Positions 1 to 9,465 are shown, counted from the first letter of the stretch. The stretch: 64,000 nucleotides of DNA from Paenibacillus oralis (GCF_003863965.1 NZ_RRCN01000001.1:6445071-6509070), one strand, 5' to 3'. Translations and numbers: made by a program. The notes: a model not told the origin generated them from the letters alone.

Positions 1-117
1 CTCTGGGGGCGCGAAATGGATGCTTATGTCCTTAATCACGGCTATTTCATATGAGATAGTATGAGTACGAATTTATATGATCCAAACTCCGTTGTCAAGC
101 AAATCCAGTAAAAAATC

Positions 118-1779
118 TTACAAACCGTAATATTCCCTAAGCAGCGGAATCAGCCCAAGCGGGTTTTTGCGCAGGTCTTTGGCGCTGAAAAAGATGCTGC
201 CGCTGATTTCCGGGACCTGACGGTTATACTCCAGTTGGTTGATCATTTCCGATGCGCTGGACCAGCCGACTTCCGGGGTGCCGATCTTGTACGGAGCATG
301 GCCGATGTACAGCTTCACGCCTGTGCCCCGAACTTCGCCGGCCCACCAATTGGCCAGCACGTCGTATTGGACTTCCTTGCGCGTCAGGCTCCAGTAAAGT
401 TGCGGAGCAACGTAATCGATCCAGCCGTGTTTGATCCAGGCGCGCACATCGGCATAAGTGCTGTCGTAAGCCGTGATGCCCGCCTTTGTGTCGGAGCCGG
501 TCATATCGTTCGCTTTGTTGCGCCATACCCCAAACGGGCTGATGCCAAACGAGACTTTCGGCTTCTCCTGCTTGATGCCGGCCCCGAGATCCTGCACAAA
601 TTGATTGATGTTATCCCGGCGCCAGTCTCCCTTGCTCGAAATTTGATTGGCATTGTAATGTTTGAACGTGCTGTCATCGTTAAATTTGCTTGATGCCGTT
701 TCTCCCGTCGGATAAAAATAATCGTCCAGGTGGACGCCATCGATATCGTAGTTTTGGACGACCTCCATAATCGCCTCGATCACGTGTTCCCTGGCTTCCG
801 GAATGCCCGGGTTAATATAGAGCTTGCCGTCGAATTTCACGATCCAATCCGGGTGCTCGTTGGCGACGTGGTTCGCCGGCAGCTTGCTGGCATCCCCGCC
901 CGTGCTGGCCCGGAACGGATTAAACCAGGCATGGAACTCCATGCCCCGACGATGCGTTTCCTCGATCAAAAACTCCAGCGGATCGTACCCCGGATCTTTA
1001 CCGGCCGTACCCGTCAAGTAAGAGGACCAAGGAACAAGCTCGGAAGGGTAAATAGCGTCCGCCGAAGGGCGAACCTGGACGAACACCGCGTTCATCCCCA
1101 TCGCCTGCACATCGTCAAGCAGCTTGATGTATTCCGCTTTTTGCGCTTCCGCATTTCCATACGAGTTTTTGCTCGGCCAATCCAGATTGGATACGGTGGA
1201 CACCCAGACGCCGCGCAGCCCGTCCGCGGCCGTTCCCGTCTGCGGTGTTTGCGGCGCCTGCGGTGTTTGCGGCAGGCCGATTTGCGAGTCGTCCTTGCCG
1301 GTATCCTTATCCATGCCGGCGGCAGGCGTTTCCGCTTCCTGCCCCGTGGAGAGCGAGATCGTCTTCGATTGCTGATTCCAATCAACCTCCAGCCCAAGCT
1401 GCTCACTGACAAAGCGCAGCGGGACCATCGTGCGCCCTTGCGTATTTTCCACCGAAACGTCAAGCCCTACCGGAGCACCGTTGACCTGAGCGGTTTGCTC
1501 ACCGACGACAAGAGCCAGGGTGCTGCCGTCCTTTTGGATCGTGACCGTTTTCGCGGCCTGCGACCACGCCACGCTTGCGCCCAAGCCTTCGCTAATGACC
1601 CTTAGCGGAACCATCGTCACGTTTTGCTGCGGTTTGATATAAGGCGGGGCATCGGTGGATAACTTCGTCCCGTCCAATAGTATCGTAATGGCGTCAGCTG
1701 CGCTCGCCTTCATCTGCCCGCCCAGCGGCCACACAAGCAGGAGAACGAGAAGAGGGATAAACCAAGTGCGAAATTTCAT
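118..1779 (-). CDS. Secreted GHL10/DUF187 glycosidase-like protein with copper-amine-oxidase N-terminal-type domain
   Basis: A signal peptide (about 1-27, ending ASA-A) is followed by two stalk-type repeats containing MVPLRVISEGLG and MVPLRFVSEQLG (about 30-145). These match the copper amine oxidase N-terminal-like fold, which is common on Bacillales surface proteins. A Pro/Gln/Thr linker then leads to a TIM-barrel domain (about 185-550) starting GLRGVWVST, with DGVHLDDYFYP at about 347-357, typical of the GHL10/DUF187 glycosidase-like family. Members are thought to act on cell-surface polysaccharides; the substrate here is unknown. I chose ATG at 1779 because GGAGG lies 6 bases upstream, rather than an upstream in-frame start with no ribosome site. 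The gene is monocistronic. The family call is firm, the function is inferred. Confidence 0.85.
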   Translation of the reverse strand: MKFRTWFIPLLVLLLVWPLGGQMKASAADAITILLDGTKLSTDAPPYIKPQQNVTMVPLRVISEGLGASVAWSQAAKTVTIQKDGSTLALVVGEQTAQVNGAPVGLDVSVENTQGRTMVPLRFVSEQLGLEVDWNQQSKTISLSTGQEAETPAAGMDKDTGKDDSQIGLPQTPQAPQTPQTGTAADGLRGVWVSTVSNLDWPSKNSYGNAEAQKAEYIKLLDDVQAMGMNAVFVQVRPSADAIYPSELVPWSSYLTGTAGKDPGYDPLEFLIEETHRRGMEFHAWFNPFRASTGGDASKLPANHVANEHPDWIVKFDGKLYINPGIPEAREHVIEAIMEVVQNYDIDGVHLDDYFYPTGETASSKFNDDSTFKHYNANQISSKGDWRRDNINQFVQDLGAGIKQEKPKVSFGISPFGVWRNKANDMTGSDTKAGITAYDSTYADVRAWIKHGWIDYVAPQLYWSLTRKEVQYDVLANWWAGEVRGTGVKLYIGHAPYKIGTPEVGWSSASEMINQLEYNRQVPEISGSIFFSAKDLRKNPLGLIPLLREYYGL

Positions 1780-1866
1780 CAGTAACCTCCAAAAAATATT
1801 ATGTATGGACAAATCCGTCTACTTCTTTATTAACGCTTTGGAGAGCCCAAGAGTTGCGGTTTTACG

Positions 1867-1905
1867 AAAAAAAGAGCATCTGCCTTGGTCATAAGACAGA
1901 TGCTT
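1867..1905 (-). terminator. Rho-independent terminator after mntR
   Basis: An AGCATCTG/CAGATGCT stem is followed on the minus strand by a run of seven T. It lies just beyond the mntR stop codon and before the glycosidase-like gene. Confidence 0.8.
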
Positions 1906-1908
1906 CTT

Positions 1909-2334
1909 CTAGGATTCGTTTAATAACTCCTGATGCACGTTTTCCAGATCGTGAATCCGCGAGCTGTCGCGTTTGAAATATTCCACCAGCGTTGCGATGC
2001 GGGTAATGGAATCCCAGCTCAGATGATGTTCGATCCCTTCCACGTCTTTATAAATATTTTCATGATCGACCCCGATCATGCCGAGAAACTCCTCCAGCAG
2101 ATGGTGCCGGTCCACGAGCCGTTTTCCGATTTTTTTGCCTTTGCTGGTCAATACCAGTCCCCTATATTTCTCGTAAATCAAGTATTCATCCTTGTCCAAT
2201 TTCTGAATCATTTTCGTGACAGACGAAGGATGAACCTCCAAACCTTCCGCGATATCGGATACTCGCGCGTATCCCTTCTCGTCGATCAGCTTGTAGATTC
2301 GCTCTAAATAATCCTCCATACTGGGCGTTGGCAT
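1909..2334 (-). CDS. mntR: Manganese-responsive DtxR-family repressor MntR
   Basis: The protein has 141 residues, the usual length for Bacillus MntR. It has an N-terminal winged helix-turn-helix and a dimerisation/metal domain, without the SH3-like domain of DtxR/IdeR. The Mn2+ ligands known from the B. subtilis protein are present at the same positions: Asp8, Glu11, His77, Glu99, Glu102 and His103. By family knowledge it represses Mn uptake genes and can activate Mn efflux genes when Mn2+ is bound. It is a single gene with its own terminator. No Mn importer lies in the window, but a Mn-riboswitch-controlled terC does (39,587-40,535). Confidence 0.93.
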   Translation of the reverse strand: MPTPSMEDYLERIYKLIDEKGYARVSDIAEGLEVHPSSVTKMIQKLDKDEYLIYEKYRGLVLTSKGKKIGKRLVDRHHLLEEFLGMIGVDHENIYKDVEGIEHHLSWDSITRIATLVEYFKRDSSRIHDLENVHQELLNES

Positions 2335-2468
2335 TTGATGATTCCCTCTTTTCCATGTGTTGAAGCAGACTTCATTGTACGCAAAAAAACACTACTCTGT
2401 TAATGATACATGTTATGATTGTCCGTTGGCAAGTGCACTTTTGCACACTTTCTTCGCTTCAACCCATG

Positions 2469-3182
2469 TCAGAACTTCAGCCACTCCGGAGTAATTTGCT
2501 GCAGCCAAATGGTGAATTGAGCCATGCGGTTCGTAAACAACAGTACGCCCATGAGCAGCATAAGGGCGCCGCCGATTTTCATCATCACCGCGGAATAGCG
2601 GACGATCCATTTGGTAGAACCGATAAAAAACGCCAGAATAAAAAAAGGCACGGCAAATCCCAGCGTATAGGCCGTAATCAGGCCAAGCCATGTCCCCGGT
2701 TCGCTGACGGCAAGCGCGATGATCGCCGCCAAAATCGGCCCGACACAGGGAGACCAGCCGGCGGAAAAGCCGACGCCGAAAATGAACGATCCGATGTAGC
2801 TGGCCCGCTTGAATTTGAGGTCGAGCTTGCGCTCCTTCATCAGAAATTGAGGCTGAAAAATGCCGAGCAAAAACAACCCCATTAATATAATCAAAATGGC
2901 GGAAAGCTGGCGGATCAGATCCCGGTATTGGTTAAACAGTTCGCCAAACAACCCCGCGCCAAAACCAAGCGTGAAAAAAACGACGGAAAAACCGAGAATG
3001 AAGGCGAGCGTATGGGTCATCGTCCGGAATCGGACCTCCCGCTTGCTCTGTTCCGTCTTCAGCTGCTGAACCGACATCCCGGTGATATAGGATAGATAGG
3101 AAGGGTATAAAGGCAGGCAGCACGGGGAAATAAACGAAGCCACCCCCGCGCCGAAAGCGAGTCCCAGATTGATATCGGCCAT
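2469..3182 (-). CDS. ccdA: Cytochrome c biogenesis / thiol-disulfide transmembrane protein CcdA
   Basis: The 237-residue protein has about six hydrophobic helices and the two conserved cysteine segments of the CcdA/DsbD membrane domain: FISPCCLPLYPSYL near the N-terminus and SAGWSPCVGPILAA in the middle. CcdA carries reducing power from cytoplasmic thioredoxin to extracytoplasmic thiols, for cytochrome c maturation and spore or envelope proteins. The start ATG is preceded by GGAGG. It lies 44 bases after znuB on the same strand, so it may be co-transcribed with the zinc importer. No other cytochrome c maturation gene is in the window. Confidence 0.9.
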   Translation of the reverse strand: MADINLGLAFGAGVASFISPCCLPLYPSYLSYITGMSVQQLKTEQSKREVRFRTMTHTLAFILGFSVVFFTLGFGAGLFGELFNQYRDLIRQLSAILIILMGLFLLGIFQPQFLMKERKLDLKFKRASYIGSFIFGVGFSAGWSPCVGPILAAIIALAVSEPGTWLGLITAYTLGFAVPFFILAFFIGSTKWIVRYSAVMMKIGGALMLLMGVLLFTNRMAQFTIWLQQITPEWLKF

Positions 3183-3226
3183 CGTAACCTCCAGTTCAGT
3201 ACTATATAAACGCCATAACCGCCGGC

Positions 3227-4030
3227 TTAAGCAGATAAGCCTTTTTTACCAAGCAAGGTTAATATAAGCATAAAAATCAGCAGAAGCACGATCGTCGCAC
3301 CGGGAGCCAAGTTCCAAATTCCCGCCGTCATCAAACCGGCAATCACGGCGATTTCGGCCACAATAACCGAGAAAATGACGGATGTCCTGAAGCTGCGGGC
3401 GATCAGCAAACTGCAGGCCGCCGGAATCGTCAGCAACGCGGATACCAGCAAGGCACCGACGATTTTGATCGCCGTACTGATCACGAGCGCCGTCATTACA
3501 GTGATGAGCAAATTGAGCAGCTTTACGGGCAACCCGCTGACAGACGCCGCGTCCTCTTCAAAAGTGAGCAGAAAGAATTCCTTAAAAAACAAGGACACCA
3601 CCGCAACAACAACGACGGTCACGCCCCCTACGACATACAGATCAGTGGTATCAAGCGTATAAATGCTTCCAAACAAATAACTCACTACATCCGTATTGTA
3701 ACCCATTCCCAGCGTAAAGAACAGGGAAGCCAAAGCAACCCCGCCCGACATAATGATGGCGATCGAAAGCTCGGCATAACCTTTGTACGCCTTGCGCAGC
3801 TTTTCGATCGCAAAGGAAGCGACAACGGCAAAGGCCAGCCCGATCCCTACAGGGTATACGCCGACGAGAAAGCCCAAAGCGACGCCGGCAATCGTCACGT
3901 GCGCCAGTGTATCCCCGATCATGGACAAGCGGCGCAGCACCAGAAATATCCCGATCAACGGCGCCGTCAACCCGATAAGCAACCCTCCGGCCAACGCTCT
4001 TTGAAAAAAATCAGCGGTTAAGATTTCCAA
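3227..4030 (-). CDS. znuB: Zinc ABC transporter permease (ZnuB/AdcB type)
   Basis: This 267-residue membrane protein has about eight hydrophobic segments and belongs to the ABC-3 family of metal permeases (MEILTADFFQRALAGGLLIGL opening, GDTLAHVTIAGVALGFL motif). It should form the channel for Zn2+ together with ZnuC and ZnuA, encoded just upstream. The start codon is TTG at 4028-4030, 9 bases after AGGAG; no ATG in frame fits. It follows znuC by about 50 bases in the same direction. Zinc rather than Mn is inferred from the His-rich ZnuA and the Zur box upstream. Confidence 0.9.
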   Translation of the reverse strand: MEILTADFFQRALAGGLLIGLTAPLIGIFLVLRRLSMIGDTLAHVTIAGVALGFLVGVYPVGIGLAFAVVASFAIEKLRKAYKGYAELSIAIIMSGGVALASLFFTLGMGYNTDVVSYLFGSIYTLDTTDLYVVGGVTVVVVAVVSLFFKEFFLLTFEEDAASVSGLPVKLLNLLITVMTALVISTAIKIVGALLVSALLTIPAACSLLIARSFRTSVIFSVIVAEIAVIAGLMTAGIWNLAPGATIVLLLIFMLILTLLGKKGLSA

Positions 4031-4079
4031 GATTCACATCTCCTAAAAATTTTGCGAAGCAAAATTCACTTCGTAAGGG

Positions 4080-4841
4080 CTAATTCAGCGAATGCTGCAG
4101 GTCAGGGATGGCGCAATCCTGCTCATGCGAATGGCGCACATAAAATTTAATCGCGCCGCACCGCTCGCGCGGCTCGCTCCCCAGACGCCCTTCGATCATT
4201 TCGATATCGTGGGAAACCATGAGGAACGTCATATGATGGTGAGCGTGCATATGAAAAATCAATTCAAAAAAATCGGCCTGCGTCTGCGCGTCGATCCCGA
4301 CGGTCGGCTCATCCAATACGAGCAAATCCGGCTTATTCACCAAGGCCCGGGCCAAAAAAACGCGCTGCTGCTGCCCGCCCGACAACTGGCCGATCCGCTT
4401 GCCCGCGAGATCACCGATCCGCATCACCTCTAACGCATCGTCGCATTTACGCTGCTCCTCGCGTCCGATACGGCGGAAAATCTTTTTGTTGCTGTACAAT
4501 CCCGACATTACCACTTCGCGAACGGTCGCCGGAAATAGCGGGTTAAACGCGTTTTTCTGCGGCACGTATCCGATACGTTCCCAGTCGCGAAAACGCCGGA
4601 TCGGCTCGCCAAACAAGCGGATTTCCCCCTCCGTCGGCGACAGCAAACCGACCATCATGCGCAGCAGGGTCGTTTTGCCCGCTCCGTTGGAGCCGATTAC
4701 CCCGACGAAATCACGCTCCCGGACGACGAAGCTGAAGTCGGAAATCACTTTTTGTTCTTTATAGGCAAAAGAGACATGGTCCAGCTCAATGATACTGTCA
4801 TGGCAAACGGCCTCCAAGGCCGCAGTAGTGTCGGATTTCAT
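4080..4841 (-). CDS. znuC: Zinc ABC transporter ATP-binding protein
   Basis: The 253-residue ATPase has Walker A GSNGAGKTT (about residue 50), the ABC signature LSGGQQQR, Walker B LLVLDEP and the switch histidine in VSHD. It energises the ZnuB channel. The C-terminal tail carries a Cys/His-bearing stretch (RHSHEQDCAI), which is seen in some metal importers and may be regulatory. The start ATG lies after GGAAGG. It is the middle gene of the znuA-znuC-znuB order, 109 bases downstream of znuA. The assignment to zinc rests on context. Confidence 0.92.
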   Translation of the reverse strand: MKSDTTAALEAVCHDSIIELDHVSFAYKEQKVISDFSFVVRERDFVGVIGSNGAGKTTLLRMMVGLLSPTEGEIRLFGEPIRRFRDWERIGYVPQKNAFNPLFPATVREVVMSGLYSNKKIFRRIGREEQRKCDDALEVMRIGDLAGKRIGQLSGGQQQRVFLARALVNKPDLLVLDEPTVGIDAQTQADFFELIFHMHAHHHMTFLMVSHDIEMIEGRLGSEPRERCGAIKFYVRHSHEQDCAIPDLQHSLN

Positions 4842-4950
4842 AACGTCTTTCCTTCCGGAGCAATGGCCCCCTAATATCGCAAGAAAAACTCCGCTAAATG
4901 CGGTCTGTCTTCATTGAATGTTCGTCGATCATCGTTTCTTCTTACTTTTC

Positions 4951-5967
4951 TTATTGTAGAGCGAGAATCAAATTTTGCAAATTTTTCTTCATCAAGGTGA
5001 AATAGTTGTCCCCAGCCTGTTCCTGCGCTTTGGTCAAGCCTTCGACCGGGTTCAGCACCAGCGTCTGCACGCCGGCTTCGGATGCCAGTGTTTTGGCCAA
5101 TTTATCCGAGACCAGTTCCTCAAAGAAAACATACTTGATTCCGCGATCCTTCACCAGCTTCGACAAAGCGACCAAATCCTGCGCCCGCGGCTCGGCTTCC
5201 GGCGAAAGCCCCATGATCGCATGCTGCGTCAAACCGTAATCGCGGCACAGATACCCAAACGCCTGATGCGAGACGACGATTTCATAACGGGTCACGGCGG
5301 ACAATTGCTCCGTAAATTCGGCATCCAGCGCCTGCAGCTTAGCGGTCAACGTTTCATAACGCGCTTCGTAATCCGCCTGGTGCTCCGGGTCGACCGCGAC
5401 ATAGCTGTCTTTGATGTTTTTCGCCATAACCATCGCGGATTTGGGGCTTACCCAGGTATGCGGATCGACGGATGCGCCGACGTCATGTCCTTCATGCGAA
5501 TCCTGAGTTCCTTCCGTATGCGAATGGCCTGCTTCCTCAGATTCCTCAGCCACCGCTCCATGTCCATGGCCGTCGTCGCCTTCCGCCCGAATCAACTCAA
5601 TGCCTTCGCTGACCTCCACCGTTTTGACCTGGGCGTCATTCCCCAGCCCCTTCAGGAAATTGGGCACCCAGCCCTCAAGCCCGGCACCGTTGTACAGAAA
5701 CAATTGGGCTTTCGAAGTATTCAAAATGTCTTGGCTGCGCGGCGTCCAATCATGCGGCTCCACACCCGTCGGCAGCAGGTTGATGACATTCGCATTCTCC
5801 CCGCCAATTTCCTTGGCGAATTCATATATCGGATAAAAGCTCGTCACAACATTAACTTTGCCCTCTACAATCTTTCCTTCGGAATCCTTCCCGCACGCGG
5901 AAAGCAGCAGTGCTCCCGCAAGCAGCAGAGCAGCCGGTATGATCCAGCTTTTTTTATGTAAACGCAT
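4951..5967 (-). CDS. znuA: Zinc-binding lipoprotein of the ZnuABC importer
   Basis: The protein has 338 residues. The signal peptide ends in the lipobox LLSAC, so it should be lipid-anchored outside the membrane. It shows the cluster A-I metal-binding fold, with ligands in GVEPHDW, DPHTW and VSHQAFGYL. Between them is a His/Asp/Glu-rich loop (GHGHGAVAEESEEAGHSH and onward) that is characteristic of zinc-specific members. It captures Zn2+ for ZnuBC. A Zur-type operator lies about 20 bases upstream of the start codon, which supports zinc-repressed transcription. Confidence 0.93.
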   Translation of the reverse strand: MRLHKKSWIIPAALLLAGALLLSACGKDSEGKIVEGKVNVVTSFYPIYEFAKEIGGENANVINLLPTGVEPHDWTPRSQDILNTSKAQLFLYNGAGLEGWVPNFLKGLGNDAQVKTVEVSEGIELIRAEGDDGHGHGAVAEESEEAGHSHTEGTQDSHEGHDVGASVDPHTWVSPKSAMVMAKNIKDSYVAVDPEHQADYEARYETLTAKLQALDAEFTEQLSAVTRYEIVVSHQAFGYLCRDYGLTQHAIMGLSPEAEPRAQDLVALSKLVKDRGIKYVFFEELVSDKLAKTLASEAGVQTLVLNPVEGLTKAQEQAGDNYFTLMKKNLQNLILALQ

Positions 5968-5987
5968 GGATTATCTCTCCTTTTCTT

Positions 5988-6006
5988 AATCGTAATGATT
6001 ACCAAA
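5988..6006 (-). promoter_or_regulatory. Zur operator upstream of znuA
   Basis: The segment contains TCGTAATGATTAC, close to the Bacillus Zur box core TCGTAATNATTACGA, about 20 bases before the znuA start. A zur gene is 3.5 kb away in the window (9,007-9,465). Confidence 0.75.
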
Positions 6007-6224
6007 AGGATTATAGGGCCATTCATAGACGATTGTCAACTATTAATTCAGGCCGCTTTTGTAAAACTACAGTGCCGGCCATCTTACTACAGATGACCTT
6101 ATTCGGCGTTTCAACGAACATTTTGGCCATTTTCGGGCAAATCAGAGCGCTGGGGTCCGTTAGGGTGGGCAGCGATAACCGGACCGGCTACATTCTAGTC
6201 TTCCTCGAAAAAGCCCGCAAAAAA

Positions 6225-6266
6225 CAAAAAACCGCCAAAGAGTACATGGACTCCCGGCGGTTTTTT
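6225..6266 (-). terminator. Bidirectional terminator after metG
   Basis: The AACCGCC/GGCGGTT stem has T-rich tracts on both sides and lies just past the metG stop. The rest of 6007-6293 holds no coding signal that I can see. Confidence 0.75.
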
Positions 6267-6293
6267 GGGCGAATGACCGCAGCCCCGTTAAAC

Positions 6294-8321
6294 TTACTTG
6301 ACGACCGCGCCGTTTGGCATCGAGTCCGGAACCGTAGCCAGCGTCAGTTGATCGCCTTGCGAAGCCGCGAGGATCATCCCCTGCGACAGCTCGCCACGCA
6401 GCTTCACCGGCTTCAGGTTGGTGACGCAAATGACCTTGCGCCCAACCAGTTCCTCCGGCTTGTAGAACTTGGCGATGCCGGATACAACCTGGCGCTGCTC
6501 GAACCCGAGATCCAGCTGCAGCTTCAGCAGCTTGTCGGCCTTCTCTACCTGCTCGCAGGCAAGCACCTGCGCCACTCGCAGCTCCACCTTGGCGAAATCG
6601 TCGATGCCGATTTCGTCCTTGAGCTCCGGCCGCTCCGCCGCCGGTGCCGCCGCAGCAGCGCTCGCCTCTGTTGGTACGGCCGCCTCCGCCCCGGCCGGCG
6701 CTCCTCCGCTCATCGAGTTCACGATGAACTCGACTTCCTGCTCCGCATCGAGCCGCGGGAAAATCGGCTCGCCTTTGACCAGCTTCATACCGGCCGGAAT
6801 CAGGCCAAACGTATGCAGGCTCTCCCAGGTCGTCAGCTCCCCGGGAGCGATCCCGAGCTGGGCCCAGATTTTCGCCGGCGCCTGCGTCAGGAACGGCTGC
6901 AGCAAAATCGAAGCAAAACGCAGCGATTCGGCCAAATGGACCATGACCGAAGCGAGCTCCGCCCGCTTGGCTTCATCTTTCGCCAGCACCCACGGCTGCG
7001 TCTCATCAATGTATTTGTTCGTGCGGCTGATAAACGCCCCAATGTGGGTCAAAGCGATGGAGAACTCCATATTCTCCATCACCTCCTCCACCTTGCGGAC
7101 CGTTTCTTCCGCCGCCTTAACCAGATCCGCGTCAAACGGCGTCACATTCGGCCGGTACGCCGGCACCTCGCCGCCGAAATATTTGTCGATCATCGCAACC
7201 GTCCGGTTCAGCAAGTTGCCCAGATCGTTGGCGAGATCGGAATTTACCCGCTGCACAAAGCTTTCCGGCGTAAACGAACCGTCCGAACCGAAAGGTACCT
7301 CGCGCAGTAAATAATAGCGGGTCGCGTCCAGACCGTAGCGCTCGATCAGCACGTTCGGGTCCATGACATTGCCTTTCGATTTGGACATTTTGCCGCCCTT
7401 CATCAGCAGCCAGCCATGACCAAACACTTTTTTCGGCAGCGGCAGCCCCAGGGCCATCAGCATGATCGGCCAGTAAATTGTGTGGAAACGCACGATCTCC
7501 TTGCCCACCAGATGCACGTCCGCCGGCCAATACCGTTCGAACAGCTCCGGATTATCCGTACCGTACCCCAGTGCGGTAATATAGTTGGACAAAGCGTCGA
7601 TCCACACGTACACAACGTGCTTCGGATCGCCTTTCACCTTTACGCCCCAGTCGAACGTCGTCCGCGATACGGCCAAATCCTCCAGCCCCGGTTTGATGAA
7701 ATTATTGATCATCTCGTTTTTGCGCGATTCCGGCTGAATGAAGTCCGGATTTTCCTCATAATACTTAAGCAGACGGTCCACATAATGGCTCATCCGGAAA
7801 AAGTAACATTCTTCTTTCACCAATTCAACCGGATGACCGCTTTCCGGACTTTTCCCGCCGATAACCTCGCCTTTTTCGTTCCGGACTACATCAACAAGCT
7901 GAGATTCCGTATAGTACGTTTCGTCGGGAATGCTGTACCAGCCTTCATATTCGCCTTTGTAAATATCGCCTTGCTTAACCAGCCGGTCGAAAATCTCCTC
8001 AACGACCTGCTTATGCCGCGGCTCCGTCGTGCGGATGAAATCGTCATAAGAGATGTCCAGCTTCTCCCACAGCTGCTTGATTCCGGCGACAATGCCGTCC
8101 ACAAACTGCTGCGGGGTCTGGCCTTTCTCCTGCGCTTTGCGCTCGATCTTTTGCCCGTGTTCGTCGGTCCCCGTCAAGTAGCGCACGTCATACCCGCGCA
8201 GCCGCTTGTAGCGCGCCATGGCGTCGCCGGCCACCGTCGTATAAGCGTGCCCGATATGCAGCTTGTCGCTCGGGTAATAAATCGGCGTTGTGATGTAAAA
8301 GGTAGGTTTGTTGTTAGACAT
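6294..8321 (-). CDS. metG: Methionyl-tRNA synthetase with C-terminal tRNA-binding domain
   Basis: The 675-residue class I synthetase has KLHIGHAYT (HIGH motif) near residue 22 and KMSKS in the middle (KGGKMSKSKGN). After an Ala-rich linker at about 545-570 there is a C-terminal EMAPII/Arc1-like tRNA-binding domain beginning IGIDDFAKVELRVAQVLACE. It charges tRNA-Met with methionine in the cytoplasm. The length matches Bacillus MetS (about 660). It is preceded by a T-box leader, so expression should rise when tRNA-Met is uncharged. Confidence 0.97.
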   Translation of the reverse strand: MSNNKPTFYITTPIYYPSDKLHIGHAYTTVAGDAMARYKRLRGYDVRYLTGTDEHGQKIERKAQEKGQTPQQFVDGIVAGIKQLWEKLDISYDDFIRTTEPRHKQVVEEIFDRLVKQGDIYKGEYEGWYSIPDETYYTESQLVDVVRNEKGEVIGGKSPESGHPVELVKEECYFFRMSHYVDRLLKYYEENPDFIQPESRKNEMINNFIKPGLEDLAVSRTTFDWGVKVKGDPKHVVYVWIDALSNYITALGYGTDNPELFERYWPADVHLVGKEIVRFHTIYWPIMLMALGLPLPKKVFGHGWLLMKGGKMSKSKGNVMDPNVLIERYGLDATRYYLLREVPFGSDGSFTPESFVQRVNSDLANDLGNLLNRTVAMIDKYFGGEVPAYRPNVTPFDADLVKAAEETVRKVEEVMENMEFSIALTHIGAFISRTNKYIDETQPWVLAKDEAKRAELASVMVHLAESLRFASILLQPFLTQAPAKIWAQLGIAPGELTTWESLHTFGLIPAGMKLVKGEPIFPRLDAEQEVEFIVNSMSGGAPAGAEAAVPTEASAAAAAPAAERPELKDEIGIDDFAKVELRVAQVLACEQVEKADKLLKLQLDLGFEQRQVVSGIAKFYKPEELVGRKVICVTNLKPVKLRGELSQGMILAASQGDQLTLATVPDSMPNGAVVK

Positions 8322-8372
8322 ACTCTTTCATCTCCTTATTAAGAGGTTGTTGAACACGCATTTAAATGCAAC

Positions 8373-8640
8373 AAAAAAACTCCCGTCCCCTATGGGACGA
8401 GAGTTTGCTCACGTGCTGCCACCCAAATTCCCCGCGCCTTCGCAGACAGCGGGCTCTGCAGGTCGATAAACGACCCCTCCGTTAACGCCGGATTTACGCC
8501 GCTCCCTTACCCATCCGTCCGTAAAAACGCGGGGGCCGGCTCGAAAGCGGTTCCTCCCGGACCATCTTCCAAAGCGAATTCAGACCGGTTTGCAGCTCCC
8601 CCGGCTCTCTGTGGCTGAATCCCTTCTTTGTACTTATCCG
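8373..8640 (-). promoter_or_regulatory. T-box leader of metG (Met-type riboswitch)
   Basis: On the minus strand the region has a long Stem I part, the T-box-like segment TTTGGGTGGCAGCACG (about 8413-8428), and a strong terminator whose stem is CTCTCGTCCC pairing with GGGACGGGAG, followed by seven T (8373-8406). An ATG at 8563-8565 sits where the specifier loop is expected, consistent with sensing tRNA-Met. T-box leaders let transcription read through when uncharged tRNA pairs with specifier and T-box. The boundaries are approximate. It fills the 405-base gap between metG and yidD. Confidence 0.88.
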
Positions 8641-8726
8641 TTCACTGGAAGTATATAACTTTCTTTATTTTAGGAAAAGTTTTAGGCCGTGTCAAGCAGG
8701 GCGGCGCACCAACTCAACGCTTAACG

Positions 8727-9005
8727 TCAGGCCTGGCCGTCCCTTACCGGCGGTGTTCCGCGTCCATCTCGCCGTTTTTCCACTTTCGGCGGAACCGGAT
8801 CAATGCCTCCCGGATGAAAAGGATGGCATTTCGCGATGCGTTTGGCCGCCAGCCAGGATCCCTTCAGCGGCCCGTGAACCTCGATCGCCTCCAGGGCGTA
8901 TGCCGAGCAGGTTGGATAAAACCGGCAGGTCGGCGGCTTCAGAGGAGAAATAAATTTGCGGTAAACGTATATCGGAGCCTGAAACGTCTTGCGCACCACG
9001 CCCAT
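8727..9005 (-). CDS. yidD: Membrane protein insertion efficiency factor YidD
   Basis: The 92-residue protein has the conserved YidD core RKFISPLKPPTCRFYPTCSAYALEAIEVHG, with its three cysteines, and the KCHPFHPGG motif. It is thought to assist YidC-dependent membrane insertion at the inner face of the membrane. The ATG begins one base after the zur stop codon, so translation is probably coupled to zur. The C-terminal tail after residue 75 is charged and variable. Confidence 0.92.
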   Translation of the reverse strand: MGVVRKTFQAPIYVYRKFISPLKPPTCRFYPTCSAYALEAIEVHGPLKGSWLAAKRIAKCHPFHPGGIDPVPPKVEKRRDGRGTPPVRDGQA

Positions 9006-9006
9006 T

Positions 9007-9465
9007 TCAGGACACCCCGTGCTGCTCCGGAACCTGCGCTTCTTTCGCGTCCGGGCGGCAGTTTTTACAATACCCGAATACTTCGAATTTATGTTTCACC
9101 ACCTGAAACTGTTCGGGCGCATCGGTCAGCGGCATCGGACAAAAATGAATCGGGTACGTCTTTTCGCATTGCAGGCAGATCATATGATGATGATGTTCTC
9201 CTTCACTGCTGCAGGAGGCCCTGAACTTCAGCCCATCTTCGAACACAATCTGCTCCAGTACGCCCAGTTCCTCCATCACCCGCAAATTTCGGTATACAGT
9301 ATCAAAGCTGAGCCCGCTGTATTTCTTGCCCATATAGTCATAAACGTCCTTTGGGGTCAAATAACCGTCCGTCTCGGCAAACAGCTTCGCCAAACTTTTG
9401 CGTTGATCCGTAATCCGCAGCCCCCGGCTGGACATCACTTTGATAATTTCCTCTGTCGACAGCAT
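9007..9465 (-). CDS. zur: Fur-family zinc uptake regulator Zur
   Basis: With the start at 9463-9465 (GGGAGG upstream) the protein has 152 residues. It has the Fur winged helix (GLRITDQRKSLAKLF), the HHHH metal segment, and two CxxC structural-zinc pairs (CLQC and CKNC). These fit Zur better than Fur, and the znuACB operon with a Zur box lies nearby. The longer reading back to 9603 adds 46 residues unlike the family and crosses a hairpin, so I reject it. Zur against PerR or Fur is judged from context and moderately firm. Confidence 0.85.
   Translation of the reverse strand: MLSTEEIIKVMSSRGLRITDQRKSLAKLFAETDGYLTPKDVYDYMGKKYSGLSFDTVYRNLRVMEELGVLEQIVFEDGLKFRASCSSEGEHHHHMICLQCEKTYPIHFCPMPLTDAPEQFQVVKHKFEVFGYCKNCRPDAKEAQVPEQHGVS

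Noticed and set aside
1..117. Possible gene end at the left edge
   Set aside because: No continuous coding frame with a recognisable product enters from the edge; it is treated as intergenic.
2433..2446. GTGCACTTTTGCAC palindrome near the ccdA 3' end, similar to element C modules
   Set aside because: It is a single module; no partners appear at 52 or 62 bp, so it is not called as a copy of the element.
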